A stretch of 27,153 nt of DNA from Basidiobolus heterosporus B8920 (taxonomy: Eukaryota; Basidiobolomycota; Basidiobolomycetes; Basidiobolales; Basidiobolaceae): assembly GCA_000697455.1 (NCBI GenBank), contig JNET01033829.1, positions 1 through 27,153 on the forward strand, given 5' to 3'. Under the pieces are notes generated by a model. It did no database searches. It was given only the letters and a program-made list of their open reading frames with translations, and was not told where the DNA came from. The first letter of the stretch is position 1. Every line of letters begins with the position of its first letter. Below are positions 1-7,547 of the stretch, one piece after another. The position numbers and the translations under genes were made by a program.

Positions 1-321
1 TTGGTATCTTTCTCAGCACATTCTGCATGTTGCTTTGTTTACTTCTTGACAAAAGTATAAATGGCAACTTTACATTCAATAAATCTACAAGTGAAAAGCA
101 CATATTCCTCTAATTCTCCAAATCGCTTCCAACAACTCCCAGAATCTCACTACACACATTGTACAAGTGATTTCCAAGACCTCCACCGTGCAACATTATT
201 AGACTATACCAAGTGTTAGTAAATCCCACGCATGGATAAGCCTCTTTACTAATACGATGCAAGAGATTTTATTAACAAGTATAATAACAGTGATAATAAT
301 AATGAAGGATCGCGTATATGA
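1..321. other. 3' flank of the murQ-like gene, no gene seen
   Basis: No open frame with coding character and no splice-linked exons were found on either strand. The stretch is AT-rich and lies downstream of the minus-strand murQ-like gene, so it probably holds its 3' UTR and the edge of the next intergenic region. Confidence 0.4.
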
Positions 322-1334
322 TCAACTCTTTTGAAGGAATGCCACAGCTCTACGGATGATTCCATCAGCATTGTCCAGGGCAGCTTTGGCAGTAGCGAAA
401 TCCACTTGAGCCATGACCATCACAATGGCAGGGGCCAATTCGTTATTTGTCTCGAGGAGACATCTTTCCGCCTCCGAGACATCGCATCCACTGGTCTGGG
501 TCACAATACGGACTGCTCTGACCTTTTGTTTGTAGTTTCGCGGCTGAAGATTTACCATAAGATTGCCATGGACCTTCCCTAATTTGATCATAACGCCATT
601 GGTGATCATATCTAAGATCAACTTTTGAGCAGTGGTGGACTTCAATCTTGTGCTTCCAGTAATGATCTCTGGTCCGGTCAATGCCTCAATACAAAGGTCA
701 GCAGTCTTTGAGATGATGGTGCCAGGGTTAGTAACGATGGCTACGGTCAAGACCTCGGAAACCAACTTCTTGGCTTCAGACAGAGCTTGAAGAACATATG
801 GTGTACGACCTAGCAAATAAGAAATCGGTTACTCTTACTCTTACTTCACGATACAACAACTGGCCATTCTACTATTATCATACCGGATGCTGAAAGACCA
901 ATGATCGTGTCCTCTTTAGTGAGATTAAGACTCTCCATATCCTTGACTGCCAAGTTAGGATCATCCTCCAAATGCTCCAACGCTCCCAGCATAGCAGCGT
1001 TTCCCCCTGCCATGAGAGCGACACAGCACTTAGGATCCAAGTTGAAGGTAGGTGGCATTTCAGCAGCTTCAGTTACACCAATACGGCCACTTGCCCCGGC
1101 ACCTAACATGATGATCCGTCCGCCACGTTGGAATCTCGGGTACATAGCGTCTACGGTCTCGGCAATCTTTTCGTTGGCTTCTTCGATAGCCTTCAAGACG
1201 TAGTAATCTTCATTGTTCAGCAGCTTCATTAGCTCGGCGGTAGAAAGAGTATCCATATCTGAAGTACGAGGATTCCGTTGCTCGGTATCAAGATTGGCTA
1301 GCATTTGAGTGTCATTGTAGTCAAGGTGATCCAT
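322..1334 (-). CDS. MurQ-like N-acetylmuramic acid 6-phosphate etherase (SIS domain), 2 exons
   Basis: Predicted 312-residue protein. Exon 1 is 1334-884 and exon 2 is 809-322; the 74-nt intron (donor GTATGA, acceptor TAG) splits a Gly codon, joining SASG to RTPYV. In bacteria MurQ cleaves the D-lactyl ether of MurNAc-6-phosphate in peptidoglycan recycling; it is related to the animal glucokinase regulator. Visible family motifs: TEQRNPRT near residue 18, the SIS-domain loop GAGASGRIGV at about 78-87, AEMPPTF at 91-97, HLEDD at 121-125, and GPEIITGSTRLK plus RLGKVHGNLMV-like segments in exon 2. Glu92 and Glu123 align with the two catalytic glutamates of E. coli MurQ. The length matches bacterial MurQ (about 300). 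The intron and eukaryotic neighbours argue against contamination. A bacterial origin by transfer is an inference. The substrate in a fungus is unknown; it could act on scavenged bacterial wall sugar or be regulatory. Confidence 0.9.
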
Positions 1335-1724
1335 GTTTGTAGAGTAGAGTTTCCGATATCACTGCCTAAGCGCTTGGTCATTTTATACAGTACTCTGGTG
1401 AAGCTGGAATTCCACTCTCCCAATGACCACCAATATGATTTCGTCACATTCAGTGGATTCTCAGTGCCTGATACGTGGGTATCAGGCTTGTGATGGAGTA
1501 TCGTTTTGACTGTACATGGATGCAGTTCAGCTAAAATTAGGTTGAGTTTCCAGTAACTGTAGCCAACCACGCACAGCCTCAGAGAGTAAGGAAATATGCG
1601 ATTTAAGATATTATCCAATGAATGTTTTCGGTGTGGATGTCTCATTGAATGTTTACTATTAAGTAATTACCTAACTTAAATCCATTAACAATGTAAAATG
1701 CTATTATATTATTATTCTTAGTTA
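1335..1724. other. Intergenic region between XRCC4 and murQ-like gene
   Basis: This 390-nt gap should contain the XRCC4 3' UTR and the murQ-like promoter. An apparent 115-residue frame on the minus strand (1645-1298) overlaps the murQ start and has no recognisable content, so it is not called. The notable element is a perfect inverted repeat at 1466-1487. Confidence 0.5.
1466..1487. repeat. Perfect 9-bp inverted repeat upstream of murQ-like gene
   Basis: Left arm GCCTGATAC (1466-1474), spacer GTGG, right arm GTATCAGGC (1479-1487). It sits about 130 nt upstream of the murQ-like start codon. It could be a hairpin or a dimeric transcription-factor site; nothing else in the sequence decides this. 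Confidence 0.6.
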
Positions 1725-3561
1725 CTAAGGACTACGTAAAACTGTCTGAGCATAACTAAGAAAACTAACCGGCGATTTGGAAGGTTTACTCCTTTTGGGG
1801 AACAACTCTGGTGATATGTCTACGTGCTTTCGTTTAGGGAATAGATCGGGTGATACACTGGGTCGATCTGTAGGGAATAATTCGGGAGAAATATCAGTCG
1901 GCTGAGGATTCCATTTCTTAGGTGTGGTTTGACAGGGCAGTCGCTCCTCGATGGGTGTTGAGGCTGAGGTGGAGGTGGAGGTGGAGGTGGAATTGTGGTT
2001 CTTTGAGGAAGGCGGAGATGGTTCTTTTGTTGGGGAATCATCGAAATTTAAAAGTCGTTGAATAGATGTTTGGATTCGTGTTTTTGAAGTAAGAAAAGTG
2101 GGAGAAATTAAAATTGGTGATGAAGATTGGGAAGATTTGGGAGGTTTGGGAGGTTTTTTACAATCATACGATAAGGAAGTCTCGTATTTCGAGTGCAACT
2201 TTTCTTTGCAAATAGTTTTGTAAATTGTGTCACTTTGCGCACACTTCGAATCTTCGTGGTTTGATTTTTCTGGCTCAATAGTGTTACCAGGTGGCTTTAC
2301 GGGGTCATTTACTGCCGTTGATGGAATATCTCTACTAGGTCTGAGTGTTTTGTTTACTGGTCTATCAACCGGGTTCTTGTCGCTGATTTCACATTCACCG
2401 CTGATCGTTGTGATAGCTGGGCAGTGTCGGTTTACTCGTTTGGTATCTGATTTGGGAATAAATGAGGTTTTATTCTTCACTGCCTCCTTGAACATAGATG
2501 GAGTTGAGCCATGGTCAGGCTCTGTAGATACCACCAGATTACCTAAGATAAGGTTAGCTTGAGGGGGAACATAGAAGAATGAAATCAACTTTACCTTCTT
2601 TTACTTTCATTAGTTTTTTGATCTTACGCTTCTTGGCATTGAGGAGATCTGTGAACTAAATGGGCGGTGTGAGTTGGCGAAATGAACAACAGAAGCAAGG
2701 CCCGAGAAGTTACCTTGTGGATCATAATCAACTCCATTTCGTTCTTATCCTTAACCAAGGATTCTAATTTTTGGTGTAACAGATGATTGGTGTTCTTAAG
2801 TGAGTCAAATTGCTGTTGAATTCTTTTGTTCTTCTCCTAAAGTTAATGAAAATACACACTGGTAAATGTTAAGTTTTCCTTGATGCGGGTGTAAAAATTA
2901 GGTGCAACCTTGTAATTACTTTGTTCACACATCCATGCATCCAGCCAGTTTCTCCACTCAGTTAGAGTAGTCTGCTCTTCTAACCGAGGAAGCATTAGGC
3001 AGCCCAATGTGTACTGCCAAAGAGAGACACGTTCAATCATTGTAGTGAGGAACTTTACGCTGCTCATCATTACAAACCTTATTCCCTTTCTCAAACACAA
3101 GACTCCATTTCAGGATTTTCTTTGTAGCGAACAAGTAAACTATTAGAAAACGTCCTGGGGTAGAGTAGACAACCAAAATCTTACCGAAGACCCATAGGGT
3201 GCATCCGTATGATTTTCCTCGATCGTGCAATAGACCTCTTCCTGGTGTTCACTTGGTAGTCCAGAGAATGTCTGTTCAGTCAAGTTTAGGTAGTCTTCAG
3301 GCTTCATATGACCTGGTTTCCCTTTGAGCAGCTCATCTATACTAACTAAGCCCCATATTAGCCAAACAAGAGACCGCTGGTTACGTAGAATTTCGTCCAC
3401 CGACCTGTTTGCTTCCAGAATGACGTACAATTTGTCAATGTTAAGGCCAACGAGGAGGGTCTTTCAACATGGTTCATCCAGACTGTTCGCAGATAATAAG
3501 TCTCATGATTGACTATCAGTCTGATGAGGGAATTTCGGGTAACAGGTGAAGGAAGGCTCAT
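1725..3561 (-). CDS. XRCC4: XRCC4/Lif1-family non-homologous end-joining protein, 7 exons
   Basis: Predicted 488-residue nuclear scaffold for DNA ligase IV in non-homologous end joining. Exons: 3561-3405, 3345-3185, 3119-3078, 3013-2909, 2836-2714, 2655-2595, 2542-1725. The head domain (about 1-140) follows the XRCC4 pattern: a LIRLIVNHETYYLRTVW strand, TNCTSFWKQTVSIDELLKGK, then YTLGCLMLPRLEE matching the SFRLGSFNLEKVE strand of human XRCC4. A coiled coil follows (EKNKRIQQQF..., about 142-203). It ends in KFTDLLNAKKRKIKKL, the counterpart of the conserved LNEKKTKI segment next to the ligase IV site. The 280-residue tail is disordered, with a Ser-Thr run and three SPELFP-type motifs. Intron 1 has a weak donor (GTCGGT) and intron 4 a GTTGCA donor, so those joins are less certain. 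The last intron could also end 15 nt earlier in the same frame. Confidence 0.82.
1969..1992 (+). repeat. Hexamer repeat (GGTGGA)x4 inside the XRCC4 tail
   Basis: Four exact GGTGGA copies. On the coding (minus) strand they encode an alternating Ser-Thr run in the disordered C-terminal tail. Such in-frame hexamer tracts often vary in copy number between strains. Confidence 0.85.
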
Positions 3562-3757
3562 GAGAAATTCATTCAGTCAACATCTCTTTTGTAAATCTCA
3601 CACTTCCCCTGTCCCGAATGTTCATGGGGAAAAATCCAAATTATAAACAAATGTTGAACCAATCAATTAGAGTTAAGAATATTTTATTATTTTACAATTT
3701 CGGCTCGGATCTGAAAAAAGAAGAGTCAATAAAAGGATTTCTAGTATATGGATTCGT

Positions 3758-3859
3758 ACAACAAACAGTCAGAAAAACCAAAAAGGCTCAAAATTTCTCG
3801 GCATCGTGTTTCCGAATTAGCATGGAATATTTTGATTGTATCATCATACCATGTGTTGT
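3758..3859 (-). ncRNA. C/D-box snoRNA 3 (intron C), predicted 18S rRNA guide
   Basis: C box ATGATGA (3847-3841), D box CTGA (3772-3769), terminal stem ACAACA (3859-3854) with TGTTGT (3763-3758). A D'-like CGGA (3814-3811) follows a guide complementary to ATTAGCATGGAATA (plus strand 3816-3829). That is a 14-nt exact match to conserved fungal 18S rRNA, in the segment preceding GAATAGGACG. The fifth-nucleotide rule predicts methylation of the A in AUUA-GC. This is the region of yeast 18S Am796 (snR53), but I could not count the position to prove identity. A C'-like CGATGCC lies between D' and D. About 102 nt. Confidence 0.72.
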
Positions 3860-3989
3860 GTATCGCAGTATTGAACAAAGATAATTACCTCTAGTCAAGA
3901 TCTTGGAATCACCTCAGTAGGCATATTTCAGTAAATATCTACAAATTCTAAGGAATAGTTAGTAAGGAAATTCAATTATAGGCATATTA

Positions 3990-4077
3990 AATGTCGGTTG
4001 GATCAGGGAAATGATTTTTTCAACCTTATGGTTCAGTATTTGATAGTACTTTTCCAAGCATCATATCGACCGACATT
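3990..4077 (-). ncRNA. C/D-box snoRNA 2 (intron B), predicted 18S guide equivalent to human SNORD4 site
   Basis: A perfect 9-bp terminal stem, AATGTCGGT (4077-4069) with ACCGACATT (3998-3990), brackets C box ATGATGC (4064-4058) and D box CTGA (4006-4003). An internal D' box CTGA (4036-4033) directly follows a guide whose complement, TATTTGATAGTAC (plus strand 4037-4049), equals 13 nt of fungal 18S rRNA near position 120. The nucleotide opposite the fifth guide position is the last U of UAUUU. By alignment this is the site of human 18S Um121, guided by SNORD4A/B; S. cerevisiae 18S has no methylation there. The C box deviates at its last base (C for A). About 88 nt. Confidence 0.75.
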
Positions 4078-4218
4078 CAAAGCAAATTAGACTACCACTT
4101 ACATTAGACTGGAATGAATTGGAGCATTCGAGCAGATAGAAATCTAGGTAAAGATCTGTAAGCAAAGAAAATGGAAGTTAATACATGGTAAAAGAGTAGC
4201 ACTGTTTCCAATTGTGTA

Positions 4219-4308
4219 AGTGGACTCAGATTTTTGGCTGTGTGCTTATAGTATCGCCATGGATAAGATAGTCCGACTGGGGCGGCAAAGCAATCATCAT
4301 ATCACACT
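4219..4308 (-). ncRNA. C/D-box snoRNA 1 (intron A), predicted 25S rRNA guide, snR190-like
   Basis: C box ATGATGA at 4300-4294 and D box CTGA at 4229-4226. Terminal stem AGTG (4308-4305) pairs with CACT (4222-4219); beyond it, CCATTGT upstream and ACAATTGG downstream extend the pairing with one bulge. A D'-like box CGGA (4275-4272) directly follows a guide CCGCCCCAGT(C), perfectly complementary to GACTGGGGCGG, a conserved string of large-subunit rRNA domain V. A G-U pair and further matches may extend it. The fifth-nucleotide rule points to the second G after ACU in that string. Yeast snR190 is known to pair with this part of 25S, so this is a possible functional equivalent. About 90 nt. The D-box guide (GCACACAGCCAAAAAT) has no target I recognise. 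Confidence 0.7.
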
Positions 4309-4353
4309 GTACAATGGTAAAATAAAGTGTAAAATAAATGAAGGACACTTACC

Positions 4354-4728
4354 AAGCTGCAAAGAATGATAGAGAATAGCTTACAGGATCTACAGATATA
4401 TATAGTACTATTTGAAAATCAGGGTTCCCCTGCTGAACGGTATTCGTTCTTTTTTTCCGATGAAAAAAATTTGAGATGTGAAAGTGATTGGCTATGATGT
4501 CTCTTGCTTATTAAAGCAGGGTTTATTGATATTTGTAGGTCTCTAAGGTTAGGGTGTTCATGGTTAAGACTTATGTTAATGTGTATGTACAATAAGCTTG
4601 GAATTCGCGCATTCAATCAAATCATATATATTTCCATACATTTTCCCGTACATTCCTCCCGTAAAATGCCAAACAGAATCAAAAATGCCATTCCATGTAG
4701 TTTGTATAGGTGCCATGTATAATAGTGA
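4354..4728 (-). promoter_or_regulatory. Promoter region of the snoRNA host gene (telobox, CCAAT, TATA)
   Basis: No protein gene is seen here; it separates the ARFRP1 stop from host exon 1. On the minus strand, in order: telobox-like CACCCTAACC (4556-4547), CCAATCA (4491-4485) and TATATATA (4404-4397), ending about 45 nt before the first splice donor. Tbf1, which binds RCCCTAA, is a known activator of snoRNA genes in yeasts, so the telobox fits the cargo. Factor binding is inferred. Confidence 0.5.
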
Positions 4729-5626
4729 CTAACGTAAAACTGGGGGTCTATGTTCAACGTTGCGTTCCAAACGAAAATGTAGCCAATCGATAGCCTCCTT
4801 AACTCCTTCACTGTGAATTAATATGGTACCAATTTTAAAGAATTGTAAGGGAGAAAGAAGGCAACTACTAAATCTACTTACCCAGTGAGTGCTGAGATGG
4901 GCATGACTTTACTATCACGAGCATCTAGACTTAGTGCAATTTTGTTAAAAATCTCCTTGATTTCCTCTACTTTGAGTGCATTGGGTAAATCTTGTTTGTT
5001 AGCCAACATGATAACGGGAACTCCTTCAGTGGAATCGTGTGCTACCATACTCTCTACACGAAGTAATAAAAAAGTAATGCGATAACTGAGTATTCTGAAA
5101 TGCAATCAGCCCAAGCAAAGATGGCTAGTTACCGAATGCTTCACGGCACTCTTGAAGTCTTGAAGAGTCGGTTGAATCAACCACGAATACTATGCCATGA
5201 CATTCCTTATAATATTTTTCCCACAAAGTACGCAAGTCCCTTTGTCCTCCCAAATCCCAAAAATTCACTCGACTTTTTCCAACAACAATCTTTCCAACTA
5301 ACGTAGGACTGCGTTAACCATCAATAACAAAAGAACACGGCCATCAACCAACTCGTGACAAAGAGAGTAAGCCACTTACTATTTAAACCCACTGTGGGGG
5401 CAATCTTTTCTGGCGCAAGACCCTTGCTACCTGTAAAGATGTTTTTAATCCTCTCTAAAAGGGTCTTGAGAAGTAAGAGGTAAGCAAGAAGTTTAGTGTG
5501 TACTCTACAAAAGGAAATATTCTGCTTGCTTACAGTTTTCCCGGCATTGTCTAAACCCAGAATGATCACATAGTATTCTTCAGTTCGAGTCATGTATTTA
5601 TAGAAGCCATTGAGTAATGTATACAT
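4729..5626 (-). CDS. ARL3: ARFRP1/Arl3-type small GTPase, 5 exons
   Basis: Predicted 198-residue Arf-like GTPase acting at the trans-Golgi, where the yeast and animal members recruit Arl1 and its golgin effectors. Exons: 5626-5534, 5464-5380, 5297-5133, 5053-4882, 4810-4729. The start MYTLLNGFYKYM is typical of ARFRP1/Arl3: there is no Gly2 for myristoylation, and the family is N-acetylated on Met followed by Tyr. G motifs: P-loop GLDNAGKT at 24-31, switch 1 APTVGLN at 53-59, WDLGGQ at 73-78, NKQD at 133-136, SALTG near 170. The C-terminal helix ends in RNVEHRPPVLR, resembling the RNVHRPPRQR tail of human ARFRP1. Human length is 201. Every junction keeps the frame and the family alignment. 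UCH lies 207 nt upstream on the same strand. Confidence 0.93.
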
Positions 5627-5793
5627 GGTATAAGTAAAGGTTTCTCAAGCGATATTGTAGAAAAGAAGTTGGTTTTGTTTGTGGTGAAAGTAAGTCACAA
5701 TGGTAGATGCAAAGGAGGAAAGGATGTTTTCTGCTTAATTATTTGTTCAAAGGTGCATCATAAATTGATTCATTGAAACGTAAGCAAGCAAAG

Positions 5794-5801
5794 TCACGTG
5801 A
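5794..5801. promoter_or_regulatory. Palindromic E-box TCACGTGA upstream of ARFRP1
   Basis: An 8-bp palindrome 168 nt upstream of the ARFRP1 start, in the 207-nt gap after the UCH stop. It matches the Cbf1/USF-type bHLH core. Similar TCACGTG sites occur at 7108-7114 (between UCH and peroxiredoxin) and 17985-17991 (upstream of INO80). Function is inferred from the motif only. Confidence 0.4.
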
Positions 5802-5833
5802 GACGTACATTTTATTGATCATGGAAAAGCAGA

Positions 5834-6963
5834 CTAGAAATCTTGACTTGGTGCTAACGCCATTACAGTGAATTGCAACTGATCTGGATCACGCTCCATG
5901 AATTTTTTCATCACCTTGGCACCATCCTAATCAAAGGTTAATAGATCAGAAATACACTGCAATAGCTAATGATATTTACCTTTAAAAGAGAGTCACACTT
6001 TCCATGATTAATGGGAAAAGGCTTACGACCATCGAGTTCATAAATCTCTCCATCATGTTCAACAAAGCAAATAAAGTGAAGATCGACGTCGTCCTCAGCA
6101 CTTGGAGCCTACAAACCTAGGTTAATTCTATACACCAAGATTTCTCAAGAAACTCAAGTATACCTCGGTTTGTCCGCCTTGTGCAGTTGCTTGGTGTGCT
6201 TGAGCAATTTCTTTAGCAGACTCCAAAACCTTGGCTCTTTCCTCGGAACTGAGCGTTTGAGTTTTGGAAAGAAACTCTTTTAATGGACCATCCACTACAA
6301 CAAGTGAATATTAGATTAACACTCGAAACGGTCGATGCGATGCATTTGGTTTTGACATACGAATTTCAATCTTATCTGCTGTGTTAGCCAAAGAGTGTAG
6401 CACCGCGATAGACCCACAAGCGTTTCTAATAGTTTGTTTCATGAAGTAGACTTTATCACTAATATGCTGTCCTTTCTCTATCAATTTTTGACTTTCCTCG
6501 AGGCGAAATTTCTCGTACTAAAGGGAAGGAACAGTGTGAAGTTAAAGTAAATGTTCCTACACGTCTTAATATGTAAAGTTATAAAAATCTCATACTTACT
6601 CCTGGAGTAATGGGGAATAGCAGAAGAAGTGAAACACATGGTTGAGGAACCATTTGTAACAGATCCTCGTCAAGCCCTAGAAAATCTGGAATTAGCTAAC
6701 AAATCTTAGAGTTCAAGTATCAAGATCAAAGAGTTTACCCCAAACATCGGTAAATCCCCACATTTGGCTAACATTTAGATTATGAATGAACTAGGAGAAG
6801 GGTTGCCGATTAGTTTTTGGGTTAAGTAGAGAGCAGACAGCATAGGGAATAGTAGGTTTGCAACACATGAAGGCATATTACAAAGGGATGCACTTACTTC
6901 ATTCAGAACTGTAGGATTTGATTCCAAGGGAACCCAAGCGATTTCATTCTTTCTATCAGTCAT
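5834..6963 (-). CDS. YUH1: Ubiquitin C-terminal hydrolase, UCHL3/Yuh1 family (peptidase C12), 7 exons
   Basis: Predicted 234-residue cytosolic/nuclear cysteine protease that removes small adducts from the C terminus of ubiquitin or Nedd8/Rub1. Exons: 6963-6898, 6790-6739, 6676-6600, 6517-6361, 6294-6164, 6108-5980, 5926-5834. The catalytic set is complete and spaced as in UCHL3: Gln93 ([11 protein letters not shown]), Cys99, His172 (DLHFICFVE), Asp187 ([10 protein letters not shown]). The start [22 protein letters not shown] fits the family N terminus. The crossover loop (about 150-166) is Gln/Ala rich. Length matches human UCHL3 (230) and yeast Yuh1 (236). Intron 1 is 107 nt, the longest in this gene; the rest are 53-82. 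The gene diverges from the peroxiredoxin gene across 584 nt. Confidence 0.95.
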
Positions 6964-7547
6964 AGGTAACTTGGTGATTGAAGTAAGGAATGACTAATTA
7001 ATTACTTCGTAAGGTGTCGGGAATCTATAGCTTGTTATTACGTAGTCGAAATTAACTGTAATAAAATGGCTAATTCCCCTAGAGCCGATAGTAGCCATTC
7101 TTCAATGTCACGTGGCGTACTTTCAACAACTAGATTTGCAGCATAGGTTCATAAATTCGTAACAACTCGAGTGGTACGATAGAAGCTAATTGCTCTTCTC
7201 GATTATGTGTATCATTCATTAGGTTTCAAGTAGAATTCAAGAAATCCTAATGATTAAATCAATACTCAAGATTCCGCCATTTGACTACCGAATGAGATTC
7301 AAGTAGTGTATACGGATTACCAGGTACTTTGGTCTTACCTAACTAAATGAGGGGTAGATCAAGTTTTAACGAGCATTGAGCGTAGGATATGCACTTTAGG
7401 TTTCTCACACAATCTCTACTCACGTATGTATAAATAGGTGACTGTCTCAATTTGATTCAATGTGCACTTTACATCTGTTCTAACCAGTAGTTTAATTCCC
7501 ATCTTCATAACCAATTGTACCCACTCCAATCCTGACACAACATAAGC
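6964..7547. promoter_or_regulatory. Divergent promoter region between UCH and peroxiredoxin
   Basis: This 584-nt gap has no coding frame. It holds a TATA box at 7429-7436, a CACGTG core at 7109-7114, and a TGACTAA heptamer (6991-6997) that resembles an AP-1/Yap1 site but lies only 28 nt from the UCH start. AP-1 control of a peroxiredoxin gene would be expected; here it is only a motif match. Confidence 0.4.
7429..7436 (+). promoter_or_regulatory. TATA box of the peroxiredoxin gene
   Basis: TATAAATA lies 112 nt before the start codon. This fits a strongly expressed, stress-regulated fungal gene. Confidence 0.55.

Larger units (their letters stand above)
3660..4375 (-). ncRNA. Non-coding host gene for three intronic C/D-box snoRNAs
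   Basis: A chain of strong splice signals on the minus strand has no usable reading frame in its exons. Exon 1 ends at 4353 (donor GTAAGTGTCC); intron A 4352-4156 (acceptor GCTTACAG); exon 2 4155-4103; intron B 4102-3948 (donor GTAAGTGG, acceptor CCTTAG); exon 3 3947-3889; intron C 3888-3741 (donor GTAATT, acceptor ACTAG); exon 4 from 3740. Stops occur in every frame of exons 2 and 3. The introns (197, 155, 148 nt) are two to three times longer than those of neighbouring protein genes, and each contains one C/D snoRNA candidate. This is the layout of GAS5/UHG-type host genes. The transcript ends are estimates: start about 30 nt after a TATA stretch at 4404-4397, end near an AATAAA-like string at about 3670. 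The XRCC4 start codon follows within about 100 nt. Confidence 0.72.

Noticed and set aside
1298-1645. 115-codon minus-strand frame upstream of murQ-like gene
   Set aside because: It overlaps the murQ start in another frame, has no recognisable domain and covers the promoter hairpin.
1820-2041. Proline-rich 73-codon minus frame
   Set aside because: A shadow of the GGTGGA hexamer repeat and SPELFP region in another frame of the XRCC4 exon.
3618-3884. 88-codon plus-strand frame
   Set aside because: No family features. It runs antisense through snoRNA 3 and the last host exons, which explain the sequence better.
4258-4298. Short minus-strand peptide starting MMIALPPQSDYLIHGD in intron A
   Set aside because: The ATGATG start is the snoRNA C box, and the frame has no donor to link it to later exons. 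The C/D snoRNA reading fits boxes, stem and rRNA match.
4419-4616. 65-codon minus-strand frame
   Set aside because: It spans the telobox and CCAAT of the snoRNA host promoter and has no protein-like conservation.
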